Origin: CAZCCC01 sp964535715
GTDB taxonomy: Bacteria > Patescibacteriota > Patescibacteriia > Buchananbacterales > UBA6539
DNA: 28,905 nt
Direction: 5' to 3'
Assembly (NCBI GenBank): GCA_964535715.1
Contig: CAZHUO010000019.1
Location: 1-28,905, forward strand
In this document: piece after piece, positions 7,181 through 12,678 of the stretch
Numbering within the stretch: position 1 is the stretch's first letter
Layout of the letters: every line of letters starts with the position of its first letter
Position numbers and translations under genes: made by a program
Notes under the pieces: generated by a model
What the model saw: the letters and a program-made list of their open reading frames with translations, nothing else
The model's database searches: none
Told to the model about the DNA's origin: nothing

Positions 7181-7666
7181 CTAAAATACAGAAATAACCC
7201 CCAGAGTAATTAATGTGACAATAATGCCGGCAATTAGCGCTCCCGAAGTTACTAAAAACAAAGATTTTCTTTTAGGGATGCCAAATAAAAATGCCGCACA
7301 AGCGCCGGTCCAAGCTCCGGTCATCGGCAAAGGAATAGCAACAAATATAATTAAAGCCAGATCACCCCACAATTTGTATTTTTCGGAAAATTTGTGCCTG
7401 GTTCTGTTAAATAGCCAAGAAAAAAATTTATTTGCAATTTTAAATCTCTGCATTAAAAATCCGGAAATCGGTCCTAAAAGCCAAATCAAAAAAATTACCG
7501 GCATAATATTCCCGGCAACAGAAAGTACATAAGCCGAAATAAAATCAAGCTTATATACGGTTAAAGCAATTGGAATCGAGCCGCGCAGTTCGGCAATCGG
7601 CAGCATAGCAATTAAAAAAGTGGCCACTGGAGCCGGAAAAATATGAAAAACTTCAGCCAAATTCAT
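7181..7666 (-). CDS. Small multidrug export family protein (Sm_multidrug_ex)
   Basis: A 161-aa membrane protein. The signatures LPIAELRGSIPIAL (about residues 21-34) and IFVAIPLPMTGAWTGACAA (about 107-125) are the two re-entrant-like motifs of the COG2426 / Sm_multidrug_ex family. Four to five hydrophobic segments and a basic loop (KRKS) complete it. Its link to drug export is by family name only; the true substrate is unknown. It is first in a run with the ABC exporter. Confidence 0.85.
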   Translation of the reverse strand: MNLAEVFHIFPAPVATFLIAMLPIAELRGSIPIALTVYKLDFISAYVLSVAGNIMPVIFLIWLLGPISGFLMQRFKIANKFFSWLFNRTRHKFSEKYKLWGDLALIIFVAIPLPMTGAWTGACAAFLFGIPKRKSLFLVTSGALIAGIIVTLITLGVISVF

Positions 7667-7750
7667 AAAATTTTCTTCTTATCTTTTATAAGGTATATTA
7701 TAACTGAAAAATAAAAAAATAACCAGACAATTTAGCATAATTAAGAATCA

Positions 7751-7785
7751 TAAAAAAAGAACCGGCGCCATCAGGCAACGGTTCT
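7751..7785 (-). terminator. Intrinsic terminator of the leucine-controlled unit
   Basis: Minus-strand AGAACCG pairs with CGGTTCT (7785-7779 with 7764-7758) and is followed by seven T. It lies 26 bp after the stop of the 170-aa gene. Confidence 0.85.
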
Positions 7786-7811
7786 AAATTAAATAAGAAA
7801 AGTACGTTAAG

Positions 7812-8324
7812 TTAAATTCCTTCCGACATATTTAGCATTTCAATTCCAAACCTCCAAATGGGAATTACTCCTTCGGACGGAATTTCACCTTTAATAATGC
7901 TTACCTGTTCATTTGGATCACGCTGTGAGATCACAACCGTCACTTTTACAATTTCCTTGCCAACAGTAAACGGCACATTCGGACAAATAAAACAAGATTC
8001 ACTACCCAATAGTTTTTTCAAATACCTTTGTCCTTCAGCCTCAACTAAACTGATGGCAGAAATTATATGATTATTGCTTAGGGTACCCTCGCTCCACAAA
8101 ACTCTTGCGGCGTGCGGATTAATCCAAATAAAATAATCCTCTCTGTTGCCGTTCAGCTGAATAAGCTGACTGCTAACCCAGTCGGAAATAACTGAAGCTT
8201 TATCCATCGTTTTCTCGCCGCAAGCAGTGCTAAAATTAAATTTATTACCACACCTAGTAATCCGGCGGCCGAATACTCGAAAAGTCTTACCTTTATCTTC
8301 TATTGATAGCATTATTGAACCCAT
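7812..8324 (-). CDS. Unknown protein under leucine attenuation (170 aa)
   Basis: I do not recognise this protein. It is soluble, with no signal peptide or membrane segment. Residues 1-55 are basic with two Cys (RITRCGNKF, STACGEK); the middle has DYFIWINPHAARVLW; Cys pair CFIC lies near residue 115; and the C-terminal part is beta-rich (IVKVTVVISQ, SEGVIPIWRFGIEML). AAGGAGG nine bases before ATG fixes the start. It is second in a two-gene unit, 14 bp after the small zinc-ribbon membrane protein, and ends at a strong terminator. Because the unit is read through a leucine-codon attenuator, it should be made when leucine is scarce, so uptake, peptide use or branched-chain metabolism are plausible roles (inference only). 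Confidence 0.75.
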   Translation of the reverse strand: MGSIMLSIEDKGKTFRVFGRRITRCGNKFNFSTACGEKTMDKASVISDWVSSQLIQLNGNREDYFIWINPHAARVLWSEGTLSNNHIISAISLVEAEGQRYLKKLLGSESCFICPNVPFTVGKEIVKVTVVISQRDPNEQVSIIKGEIPSEGVIPIWRFGIEMLNMSEGI

Positions 8325-8338
8325 AACTATGTTCCTCC

Positions 8339-8518
8339 TTATTTAGAGTAATTTTCTGCTTTACAATAAAAACAAACTGCCAAACTTTTTGGTATTAAAC
8401 GTCCGCAATTTTTACATTTAACAAAATTACTTTTCCAGCTTCCTAAGCTGATAAACCAAGCAAAAATAAAAGATATGGCAAAAAAAACACTAAACCCCAA
8501 CCAAAATAATCCTGACAT
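8339..8518 (-). CDS. Small membrane protein with C-terminal zinc ribbon (59 aa)
   Basis: One hydrophobic helix (LFWLGFSVFFAISFIFAWFI, residues 4-23) is followed by a four-Cys zinc-ribbon tail, CKNCGRLIPKSLAVCFYC. I chose the ATG at 8518 because AGGAGAGTCAAA precedes it; a longer reading from 8554 has no ribosome site. It is first in the leucine-controlled pair, 14 bp from the 170-aa gene. No family is recognised. Such anchored zinc ribbons often serve as small adaptors, but that is a guess. The leader peptide and attenuator lie 46-178 bp upstream. Confidence 0.7.
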   Translation of the reverse strand: MSGLFWLGFSVFFAISFIFAWFISLGSWKSNFVKCKNCGRLIPKSLAVCFYCKAENYSK

Positions 8519-8552
8519 TTTGACTCTCCTTATTCTTATTTTTAAAGAACAC

Positions 8553-8637
8553 AAAATAAAATAACCTTCCGGGTGGAAGGCTTATTGGTATTTATCTAAT
8601 TGCTATTTTTAGCTAAACACTAGTAAATCTTCCACCC
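8553..8637 (-). promoter_or_regulatory. Leucine attenuator (antiterminator/terminator hairpins)
   Basis: GGGTGGAAG (8637-8629), inside the end of the leader ORF, pairs perfectly with CTTCCACCC (8579-8571) as antiterminator. The second arm overlaps the terminator CCTTCC-ACCC-GGAAGG (8580-8565), followed by TTATTTTATTTT. The two structures are mutually exclusive. Stalling on the Leu codons (8669-8646) would keep the ribosome upstream of the first arm and favour read-through. Confidence 0.85.
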
Positions 8638-8696
8638 AATGGCTGGAGCAACAACAGGCCTAAAAGCAAGCTTGATTGTTTAGCGAAAAATTTCAT
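8613..8696 (-). CDS. Leucine-rich leader peptide
   Basis: A 27-aa ORF starting MKFFAKQ, then SSLLLGLLLLQPLGG: eight Leu in eleven residues (CTT, TTA, CTG, TTG, CTC codons, all kinds mixed), ending RFTSV. ATG is 10 bp after the -10 box and lacks a Shine-Dalgarno sequence, as in the aromatic leader. The C-terminal QPLGG resembles QPVGG of the isoleucine leader because both encode the first antiterminator arm. The hydrophobic stretch might be read as a signal peptide, but the RNA hairpins and the sibling leaders make a regulatory role far more likely. Confidence 0.85.
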   Translation of the reverse strand: MKFFAKQSSLLLGLLLLQPLGGRFTSV

Positions 8697-8706
8697 AGAT
8701 AATTTT

Positions 8707-8735
8707 AGATTAGCGTATGGGCAAAGAGATGTCAA
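8707..8735 (-). promoter_or_regulatory. Promoter of the leucine-controlled unit
   Basis: TTGACA (8735-8730), 17-bp spacer TCTCTTTGCCCATACGC, TAATCT (8712-8707). The spacer is identical, apart from one base, to that of the Ile/Val promoter at 10012-10040, so the two promoters share recent ancestry or a common binding site. Confidence 0.8.
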
Positions 8736-8953
8736 GGCAATTTAAGCAAGATAAGTTTTAAGCAAGATAAGCGAGATAAGAAGCAATAGAAAAATCCGAA
8801 GTAATGTTAAAATTCAAAAGTCAAAACTCAAAATTAAAATTCAAATGTAAAAAGTAATATTAGATAAAAAACTTTTGATTTTATTTTATGTTTTGTTTAA
8901 GACTTCGGATTTAGAAATTAATTAACTTATCTTGCCTATCTTGCCTATCTTGC
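8735..8953. repeat. Long imperfect inverted repeat built of short words
   Basis: The outer arms are repeats of AAGCAAGATAAG/GCGAGATAAG (8743-8780) and their complement CTTATCTTGCCTATCTTGC (8926-8953). The inner arms are AAATCCGAAGT (8792-8802) and ACTTCGGATTT (8902-8912). It lies between the terminator of one attenuated unit and the promoter of the next. Confidence 0.65.
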
Positions 8954-9003
8954 TATAGATTCGTATGAGCGCATTCGTTAAGCGCCATGACCAACTCCGG
9001 AAC

Positions 9004-9036
9004 ATAAAAAAAGGCCCGACTCTTTTTGAATCGGGC
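9004..9036 (-). terminator. Intrinsic terminator of the Ile/Val-controlled unit
   Basis: Minus-strand GCCCGA pairs with TCGGGC (9036-9031 with 9019-9014), followed by C and seven T. The hairpin is nearly identical to the one after cimA at 10212-10234. Confidence 0.85.
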
Positions 9037-9049
9037 AAGGAGAGGTTTA

Positions 9050-9241
9050 TTAATTAAGCAGTCGGATGCACTTAGGCAAAAGCCGGCGGCGGATATCATT
9101 GAGACGAAACAGCCTTTTGGCCTGTTTACTGGCCGATGTACCGTTATTTCTCAATTTACGCTCTAAAGCGGTCACTTCATAGCAATAGTTTGCATATTTG
9201 ATGATTGCCTTTTGCTTTGATACTGATAATTCGATTTTCAT
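9050..9241 (-). CDS. Small basic helical protein (63 aa), unknown
   Basis: I do not recognise the family. The protein is Lys/Arg-rich and predicted helical (KQKAIIKYANYCYEVTALER, then SKQAKRLFRLNDIRRRLLPK), with no membrane segment. It could bind nucleic acid or the partner protein. GAAGGAG before ATG supports the start. It lies 12 bp after the 193-aa gene and just before a terminator, so it is the second gene of the Ile/Val/Leu/Thr-controlled unit. An overlapping ORF in another frame (9238-9516) is a shadow. Confidence 0.65.
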   Translation of the reverse strand: MKIELSVSKQKAIIKYANYCYEVTALERKLRNNGTSASKQAKRLFRLNDIRRRLLPKCIRLLN

Positions 9242-9253
9242 TTTTTCTCTCCT

Positions 9254-9835
9254 TCATTTTTCAAGGGCTGCCGCAATAACAATTTGCCGATTACTGATAA
9301 CATTTCCTTCTGACGGATAATCTCTGATAAAAACTCCGCAATGATTTCCGACTTGCAAAAAAACTCTCCTGTCTGAATTAATCCCATAAAGATCACGCCA
9401 CCAGCTTGGCCAAACCGAATATGGAATAATATCGCTTGTTGCCAAAAGCAAATGGCCGAAATCAGGATACTCTCCGGTTTGCCTTTGATAGGTAAAAGTA
9501 GCAGCAACCACTTCAACTGCCGAGGCCACCCGAAAGCCTAATGGCAACATTTTAAACTGCTCATTAAAGCTGAAACCAAAAACTTCTTCTTCAAACGGCA
9601 CAAAGATAACTCTTTTTTGCGTTTGAGTGGATTTCCTAATAAAATCCAAATTGGCATATGGGCCAAAACAGGGATTTTGATAAAACCAGCACTCATTTGC
9701 ATTTTTCTTTTGGCCAATTAAACCATTTGTCCATTCAAAAATATTAGCCGGCTCATGGCTCATAATATCTGCTTCAATCCGCCAAAATTTTATTTCGTCA
9801 ATTTTCCTTTGCGACCCATTAAGTAAAGCTTCCAT
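9254..9835 (-). CDS. Unknown protein under Ile/Val/Leu/Thr attenuation (193 aa)
   Basis: I do not recognise this soluble, aromatic-rich protein. Visible landmarks: ANIFEWTNGLIGQKK near residue 30, NECWFYQNPCFGPYANL near 47, KRVIFVPFEEEVFGFSF near 73, and a C-terminal half rich in Trp, Tyr and beta segments (YSVWPSWWRDLYG, RRVFLQVGNHCGVFIRDY). There is no signal peptide. AAAGGAGG before ATG fixes the start. It is first in a two-gene unit whose leader peptide reads Ile, Val, Leu and Thr codons, so expression should rise on branched-chain or threonine shortage. It shows no obvious likeness to the 170-aa protein of the leucine unit. The function is unknown. Confidence 0.75.
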   Translation of the reverse strand: MEALLNGSQRKIDEIKFWRIEADIMSHEPANIFEWTNGLIGQKKNANECWFYQNPCFGPYANLDFIRKSTQTQKRVIFVPFEEEVFGFSFNEQFKMLPLGFRVASAVEVVAATFTYQRQTGEYPDFGHLLLATSDIIPYSVWPSWWRDLYGINSDRRVFLQVGNHCGVFIRDYPSEGNVISNRQIVIAAALEK

Positions 9836-9867
9836 TTTAAAACCTCCTTTTTAAAGAACATTCGCTA

Positions 9868-9942
9868 AAAAAACAAAAAACTAGTCCTTTACAGACTAGG
9901 TTTTGGCACTCTTACGTTTTTGAAATCCAAACTACCCAGTCC
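9868..9942 (-). promoter_or_regulatory. Ile/Val/Leu/Thr attenuator (antiterminator/terminator hairpins)
   Basis: GGACTGGG (9942-9935), at the last sense codons of the leader, pairs with CCTAGTCT (9900-9893; 8 bp, two G-U) as antiterminator. That second arm overlaps the terminator CTAGTC-TGTAAAG-GACTAG (9899-9881), followed by TTTTTTGTTTTTTT, a textbook intrinsic terminator. The layout matches the aromatic and leucine attenuators. Confidence 0.85.
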
Positions 9943-10000
9943 GCTTGACTAGTAATACGACGACAGTTCTAATAATTATTGTTCGAGTAATAGATTTCAT
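9932..10000 (-). CDS. Ile/Val/Leu/Thr leader peptide
   Basis: A 22-aa ORF, MKSITRTIIIRTVVVLLVKR then TG. Four Ile, four Val, two Leu and four Thr make up most of it, the multivalent composition of the enteric ilv and thr leaders. ATG follows the -10 box by 11 bp without a Shine-Dalgarno sequence. The first antiterminator arm starts in the final codons, so a ribosome finishing the peptide would block it. The gap 9836-10258 otherwise holds the promoter, a word-repeat hairpin and the cimA terminator. Confidence 0.87.
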   Translation of the reverse strand: MKSITRTIIIRTVVVLLVKRTG

Positions 10001-10011
10001 AGGATATTTAC

Positions 10012-10040
10012 AGATTAGCTTATGGGCAAAGAGATGTCAA
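10012..10040 (-). promoter_or_regulatory. Promoter of the Ile/Val-controlled unit
   Basis: TTGACA (10040-10035), 17-bp spacer TCTCTTTGCCCATAAGC, TAATCT (10017-10012). It is the twin of the leucine-unit promoter at 8707-8735. Confidence 0.8.
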
Positions 10041-10046
10041 TAGGTA

Positions 10047-10206
10047 TAAATCCTAAATTCTAAATCATAATTTCTAAACAAATTACAAATTCTAAATTCC
10101 AATTTACAAACGTTTGGAATTTATGATTTTTGATTTAAAATTTGTTTAGTATTTATTCGCCGAAGGCGAATCCGCCTACGGCGGAGATATTAGGATTTAG
10201 GATTTA
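10047..10206. repeat. Word-repeat inverted element with GC-rich palindromes
   Basis: AAATCCTAAATTCTAAATC near 10047 is mirrored by TTAGGATTTAGGATTT at 10191-10206, and TTCTAAACAAATT by AAATTTGTTTAG near 10138. Two perfect small palindromes, TTCGCCGAAGGCGAA and TCCGCCTACGGCGGA (about 10157-10186), sit near one end. No gene is present. Confidence 0.6.
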
Positions 10207-10234
10207 AAAATGCCCGACTCTTTTCGAATCGGGC
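10206..10234 (-). terminator. Intrinsic terminator of cimA
   Basis: Minus-strand GCCCGA pairs with TCGGGC (10234-10229 with 10217-10212), followed by ATTTTT. It is a near copy of the hairpin at 9014-9036. Confidence 0.8.
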
Positions 10235-10258
10235 AAAGTTACAAAATAATAAATAACA

Positions 10259-11809
10259 TTACATTTGGCCGTTACCATTAACAATCAATTTATAAATATA
10301 CCCATTCCATAAAGCTTCCCAAGAAGCCTGGATTATATTTTCATGGACAGCCATAGTGGTCCAGCTTTTTTCGCCATCAGTAAAACTAATGCGCACCCTG
10401 ACTTTAGCAGCAGTGCCTCGGCCGGAGTCAACAATTCTGACTTTAAAGTCATCTAACTTAACATGCATCAAATCAGGATAGCGGCGGCGCAAAGTCCGGC
10501 GCAAAACTTCATCCAAAGCGTTTATCGGACCGTCCCCGTCAGCATTAAAAAGCTTTGGTTCGCCGTCAATAATAAGGCGCAAACTGGCTTCGGTTGCAAC
10601 ATCGCTTTTTTTATCTTTCTCAACAATTGCCCGAAAGCTGACAAACTCCGGCAAGCCTTTTGGTATTCTGTCCAGCTGCTTTAAAAGCCAAAGATAAAAT
10701 GAAGCATCCGCTAAACCAAAATCACCGCCATTATCAACCAATGTTTGATGCGCTTTGGCAATTAGATTCAACTGTTTTGCCGGAATTTCCAAACCGAATT
10801 CAAGCGCCTTGCTTAAAATATTTGCTTTCCCGGAATTGCCGGTAACACCTACACCGGCATGGTTGCCAACCAAAGCAGGATTCGCATGAAAATAGCTTCC
10901 CGGCAAACGGTTATGGCCGGACTGGTGCATTCCGGCTTCAGTGTAAAAAGCGTTCGAGCCGACCCATGGCTTATCAGGAGCGGGAACAACATTCAAAACA
11001 TCACATACCAAAAGATAAGTCCTGGTAAGCTTTTCTAGCCTTTCGGGTACGATTTCAAAACCATAATCAAGATGGGCATTGGGAATAAAAGTGCATAAAT
11101 CCATATTGCCATTGCGCTCACCAAAGCCGCCGATTGTTCCTTCAACCAAACCTATACCGCATTCCAAAGCGGCTTCAGCATTGGCAACCGCGCGTCCCCT
11201 ATCGTTATGCATATGCACTCCCAAATATTCAAGCCTTAGGCCGGCTTCAGCCACCCATTGCAGAACTTCTGTGACTTGCCGCGGCATCATTTTACCATTA
11301 GTATCGCACAAAACTACATAACTGGCACCGGCATTTATTGCCGTCTTAAGTGTCCTAAGCGCATAATCAGCATTTCCTTCCAAAAATGCCTGGAAGGCAT
11401 GCTCGGCATCATAAATAACTATTCTGTTTTTTTTGGCCAAAGCAGAAACTGAATCATGAATCAAAAGCAAATTTTGATCCAAAGAAATATTCAAAGCATT
11501 CAAAACGTCACCGCTTCTGGTTTTTCCGACCAAAACGCCGACCGGCATATCCAAATCAATCAGAGCCGCTACATCAGCCGGATGAGTCCGGCCAAAAGCG
11601 GCGACTTGGCCATTAAGCTTAAGTTCTAAAGCCGCCCTTATCCGCTCTTGGTCTCCATTACTGGAAATAGCAAAGCCGACTTCGTGATATCTGACGCCTA
11701 ATTGATCAATTGCCTTAATGGCTTTTAGTATCTCCGGAATTTCTGTTGCTTCTATTCCGCCATGCTGCAAGCCGTCACGGAAAGTAGTATCCTTAATTGC
11801 AATATTCAT
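10259..11809 (-). CDS. cimA: (R)-citramalate synthase
   Basis: It condenses acetyl-CoA with pyruvate to citramalate, the first step of the threonine-independent route to isoleucine. The 516-aa protein has the DRE-TIM barrel (IKDTTFRDGLQHGG at the N-terminus, VLCDTNGKMMP, the metal-binding HMHNDRGRAVAN, GTIGGFGERNGN) and the C-terminal regulatory domain (EASLRLIIDGEP, DGPINALDEVLRR, YPDLMHVKLDDFKVRI, VHENIIQASWEAL). The segments IYDAEHAF and DGPINALD mark the CimA branch rather than isopropylmalate synthase (LeuA). GAAGGAGATATTGAA precedes ATG. The isoleucine-codon attenuator directly upstream independently supports the isoleucine role. It is monocistronic, ending at its own terminator; no other Ile pathway enzyme is in the window. 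Confidence 0.9.
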   Translation of the reverse strand: MNIAIKDTTFRDGLQHGGIEATEIPEILKAIKAIDQLGVRYHEVGFAISSNGDQERIRAALELKLNGQVAAFGRTHPADVAALIDLDMPVGVLVGKTRSGDVLNALNISLDQNLLLIHDSVSALAKKNRIVIYDAEHAFQAFLEGNADYALRTLKTAINAGASYVVLCDTNGKMMPRQVTEVLQWVAEAGLRLEYLGVHMHNDRGRAVANAEAALECGIGLVEGTIGGFGERNGNMDLCTFIPNAHLDYGFEIVPERLEKLTRTYLLVCDVLNVVPAPDKPWVGSNAFYTEAGMHQSGHNRLPGSYFHANPALVGNHAGVGVTGNSGKANILSKALEFGLEIPAKQLNLIAKAHQTLVDNGGDFGLADASFYLWLLKQLDRIPKGLPEFVSFRAIVEKDKKSDVATEASLRLIIDGEPKLFNADGDGPINALDEVLRRTLRRRYPDLMHVKLDDFKVRIVDSGRGTAAKVRVRISFTDGEKSWTTMAVHENIIQASWEALWNGYIYKLIVNGNGQM

Positions 11810-11897
11810 TTCAATATCTCCTTCTGTTGTTTTTCTGGCTCATTATTTATTACTTATTTTAAAGATCAATACTAACTTACAAATCCAAGCAAGATAA

Positions 11898-11975
11898 TAA
11901 AAAAATTCCGCCGAAGGGGCGGATTTCTTTCGTTGTCTTGTATAGTGCTTTTAGAAACTTGAAAGACTTCCACCC
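11898..11975 (-). promoter_or_regulatory. Isoleucine attenuator (antiterminator/terminator hairpins)
   Basis: GGGTGGA..CTTTC (11975-11961), in the end of the leader ORF, pairs with GAAAG..TCCGCCC (11931-11917): 7 bp plus 5 bp around a 3x3 internal loop. The second arm overlaps the terminator TCCGCC-CCTTC-GGCGGA (11923-11907), followed by ATTTTTTT. The first arm is nearly the same sequence as in the leucine attenuator (GGGTGGAAG), so the two structures look related. Confidence 0.85.
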
Positions 11976-12028
11976 ACAGGCTGGCTAATGCTAATAATGC
12001 TGATAATTATATTTTTGGTGAAAGTCAT
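11951..12028 (-). CDS. Isoleucine leader peptide of cimA
   Basis: A 25-aa ORF. After MTFTK comes NIIISIISIS with six Ile in ten residues (ATA and ATT/ATC codons), then QPVGGSLSSF and TAA. The QPVGG part mirrors QPLGG in the leucine leader. ATG is 14 bp after the -10 box, with no Shine-Dalgarno sequence. Ile-poor conditions would stall the ribosome on the Ile run and let the antiterminator form, raising citramalate synthase. The rest of the 264-bp gap before cimA holds the hairpins and the cimA ribosome site. Confidence 0.88.
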   Translation of the reverse strand: MTFTKNIIISIISISQPVGGSLSSF

Positions 12029-12042
12029 ATTGTAATAGAATT

Positions 12043-12071
12043 ATTCTATTTTATTTTTAAAAAATAGTCAA
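12043..12071 (-). promoter_or_regulatory. Promoter of the cimA leader
   Basis: TTGACT (12071-12066), 17-bp A/T spacer, TAGAAT (12048-12043). The -35 box begins 4 bp after the stop codon of the small upstream membrane-protein gene. Confidence 0.75.
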
Positions 12072-12074
12072 GAT

Positions 12075-12224
12075 TTAATACTGAGCCGCATAAGCAATCC
12101 AACCTAGCACAAACAAAACAAACATAATTGATAAAATAGAAAAACCCAAAAATTTACCGGCTTCAAGCAAGCTTTGAACCCGCGACTTTGGCTGATAGCG
12201 ATAATTACGGCTTAAATAAGGCAT
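12075..12224 (-). CDS. Tiny single-pass membrane protein (49 aa)
   Basis: A basic, Tyr/Arg-rich N-terminus (PYLSRNYRYQPKSR) precedes one hydrophobic helix (GFSILSIMFVLFVLGWIAYA). By the positive-inside rule the N-terminus should face the cytoplasm. It lies 19 bp after the HTH gene and likely shares its transcript. The ribosome site is weak (TCAGGG). I recognise no family; the conserved spacing and the stop just before the next promoter support it as real. Confidence 0.55.
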   Translation of the reverse strand: MPYLSRNYRYQPKSRVQSLLEAGKFLGFSILSIMFVLFVLGWIAYAAQY

Positions 12225-12243
12225 AAATAAAAACCCTGATAAA

Positions 12244-12420
12244 TTAATCAAGGTGGTTTTGAACGAATTTCATTAAATCTTTTTCTAAAACTCTGTAAGT
12301 TTTATGTCCAATCTTTGCTGCTCTTAATTTTCTAGCACTAACCCAGCGGTAAACCGTTTTTTGGCTTACCTTCATAATTTTTGCAACTTCATTTAATGTT
12401 AGAATTCCGTAATTGCCCAC
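12244..12420 (-). CDS. Excisionase/MerR-type helix-turn-helix DNA-binding protein (58 aa)
   Basis: This short protein is almost entirely one HTH_17-type domain: ILTLNEVAKIMKVSQKTVYRW (HTH, about residues 6-26), a wing with KLRAAKIGHKTYRV, and a final helix KDLMKFVQNHL. Proteins of this type act as excisionases or small regulators. I place the start at GTG 12420, the first start codon in frame after the promoter; no Shine-Dalgarno sequence is visible. The consensus promoter 39 bp upstream, an adjoining palindrome and the co-directional tiny membrane gene suggest a self-contained regulatory pair. Nothing phage-like is nearby. Confidence 0.75.
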   Translation of the reverse strand: MGNYGILTLNEVAKIMKVSQKTVYRWVSARKLRAAKIGHKTYRVLEKDLMKFVQNHLD

Positions 12421-12458
12421 AATTAAAATAATATTGGCTTAATTCCTAATTATCTTTA

Positions 12459-12487
12459 ATTATATGGGAAATGTCCTTCATTGTCAA
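12459..12487 (-). promoter_or_regulatory. Consensus sigma-70-type promoter of the HTH gene
   Basis: Perfect TTGACA (12487-12482), 17-bp spacer, perfect TATAAT (12464-12459). It is the strongest promoter by sequence in the window. Confidence 0.85.
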
Positions 12488-12514
12488 TCATAAGTTATAC
12501 ACAAAGCATTATTG

Positions 12515-12528
12515 TATATTATAATATA
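12515..12528. promoter_or_regulatory. 14-bp palindrome upstream of the HTH promoter
   Basis: TATATTATAATATA is a perfect palindrome about 30 bp upstream of the -35 box, with ATTGTC words repeated around it (12480, 12541, 12551). It could be an operator for the HTH protein; in such AT-rich DNA it may be chance. Confidence 0.3.
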
Positions 12529-12569
12529 TCATAGTCTTTTATTGTCTTACATTGTCTAATAAGTAATAA

Positions 12570-12595
12570 AAAAATAGCTATAATAAGCTATTTTT
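12570..12595. terminator. Hairpin with A and T flanks (possible bidirectional terminator)
   Basis: AAAAATAGCT (12570-12579) pairs perfectly with AGCTATTTTT (12586-12595). It is weak in GC but lies between ndk and the next promoter. Confidence 0.4.
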
Positions 12596-12630
12596 AATTT
12601 AACTATTCTCTACCCTGCTCACCTCTTATA

Positions 12631-12660
12631 GTAAAAAGTGCCTATTAAGCACTTTTATAC
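12631..12660 (-). terminator. Probable ndk terminator
   Basis: Minus-strand AAAAGTGC / GCACTTTTT hairpin ending in a T run, 18 bp after the ndk stop. Confidence 0.6.
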
Positions 12661-12678
12661 TATTATTGCAGCTAAAAA

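Noticed and set aside
8519..8554. Upstream ATG giving a 71-aa form of the zinc-ribbon protein
   Set aside because: The extra 12 residues are basic, have no ribosome site and overlap the region just after the attenuator terminator; the ATG at 8518 has AGGAGAG.
9238..9516. 92-aa ORF in another frame inside the 193-aa gene
   Set aside because: It overlaps the better-supported gene completely and has no start signal.
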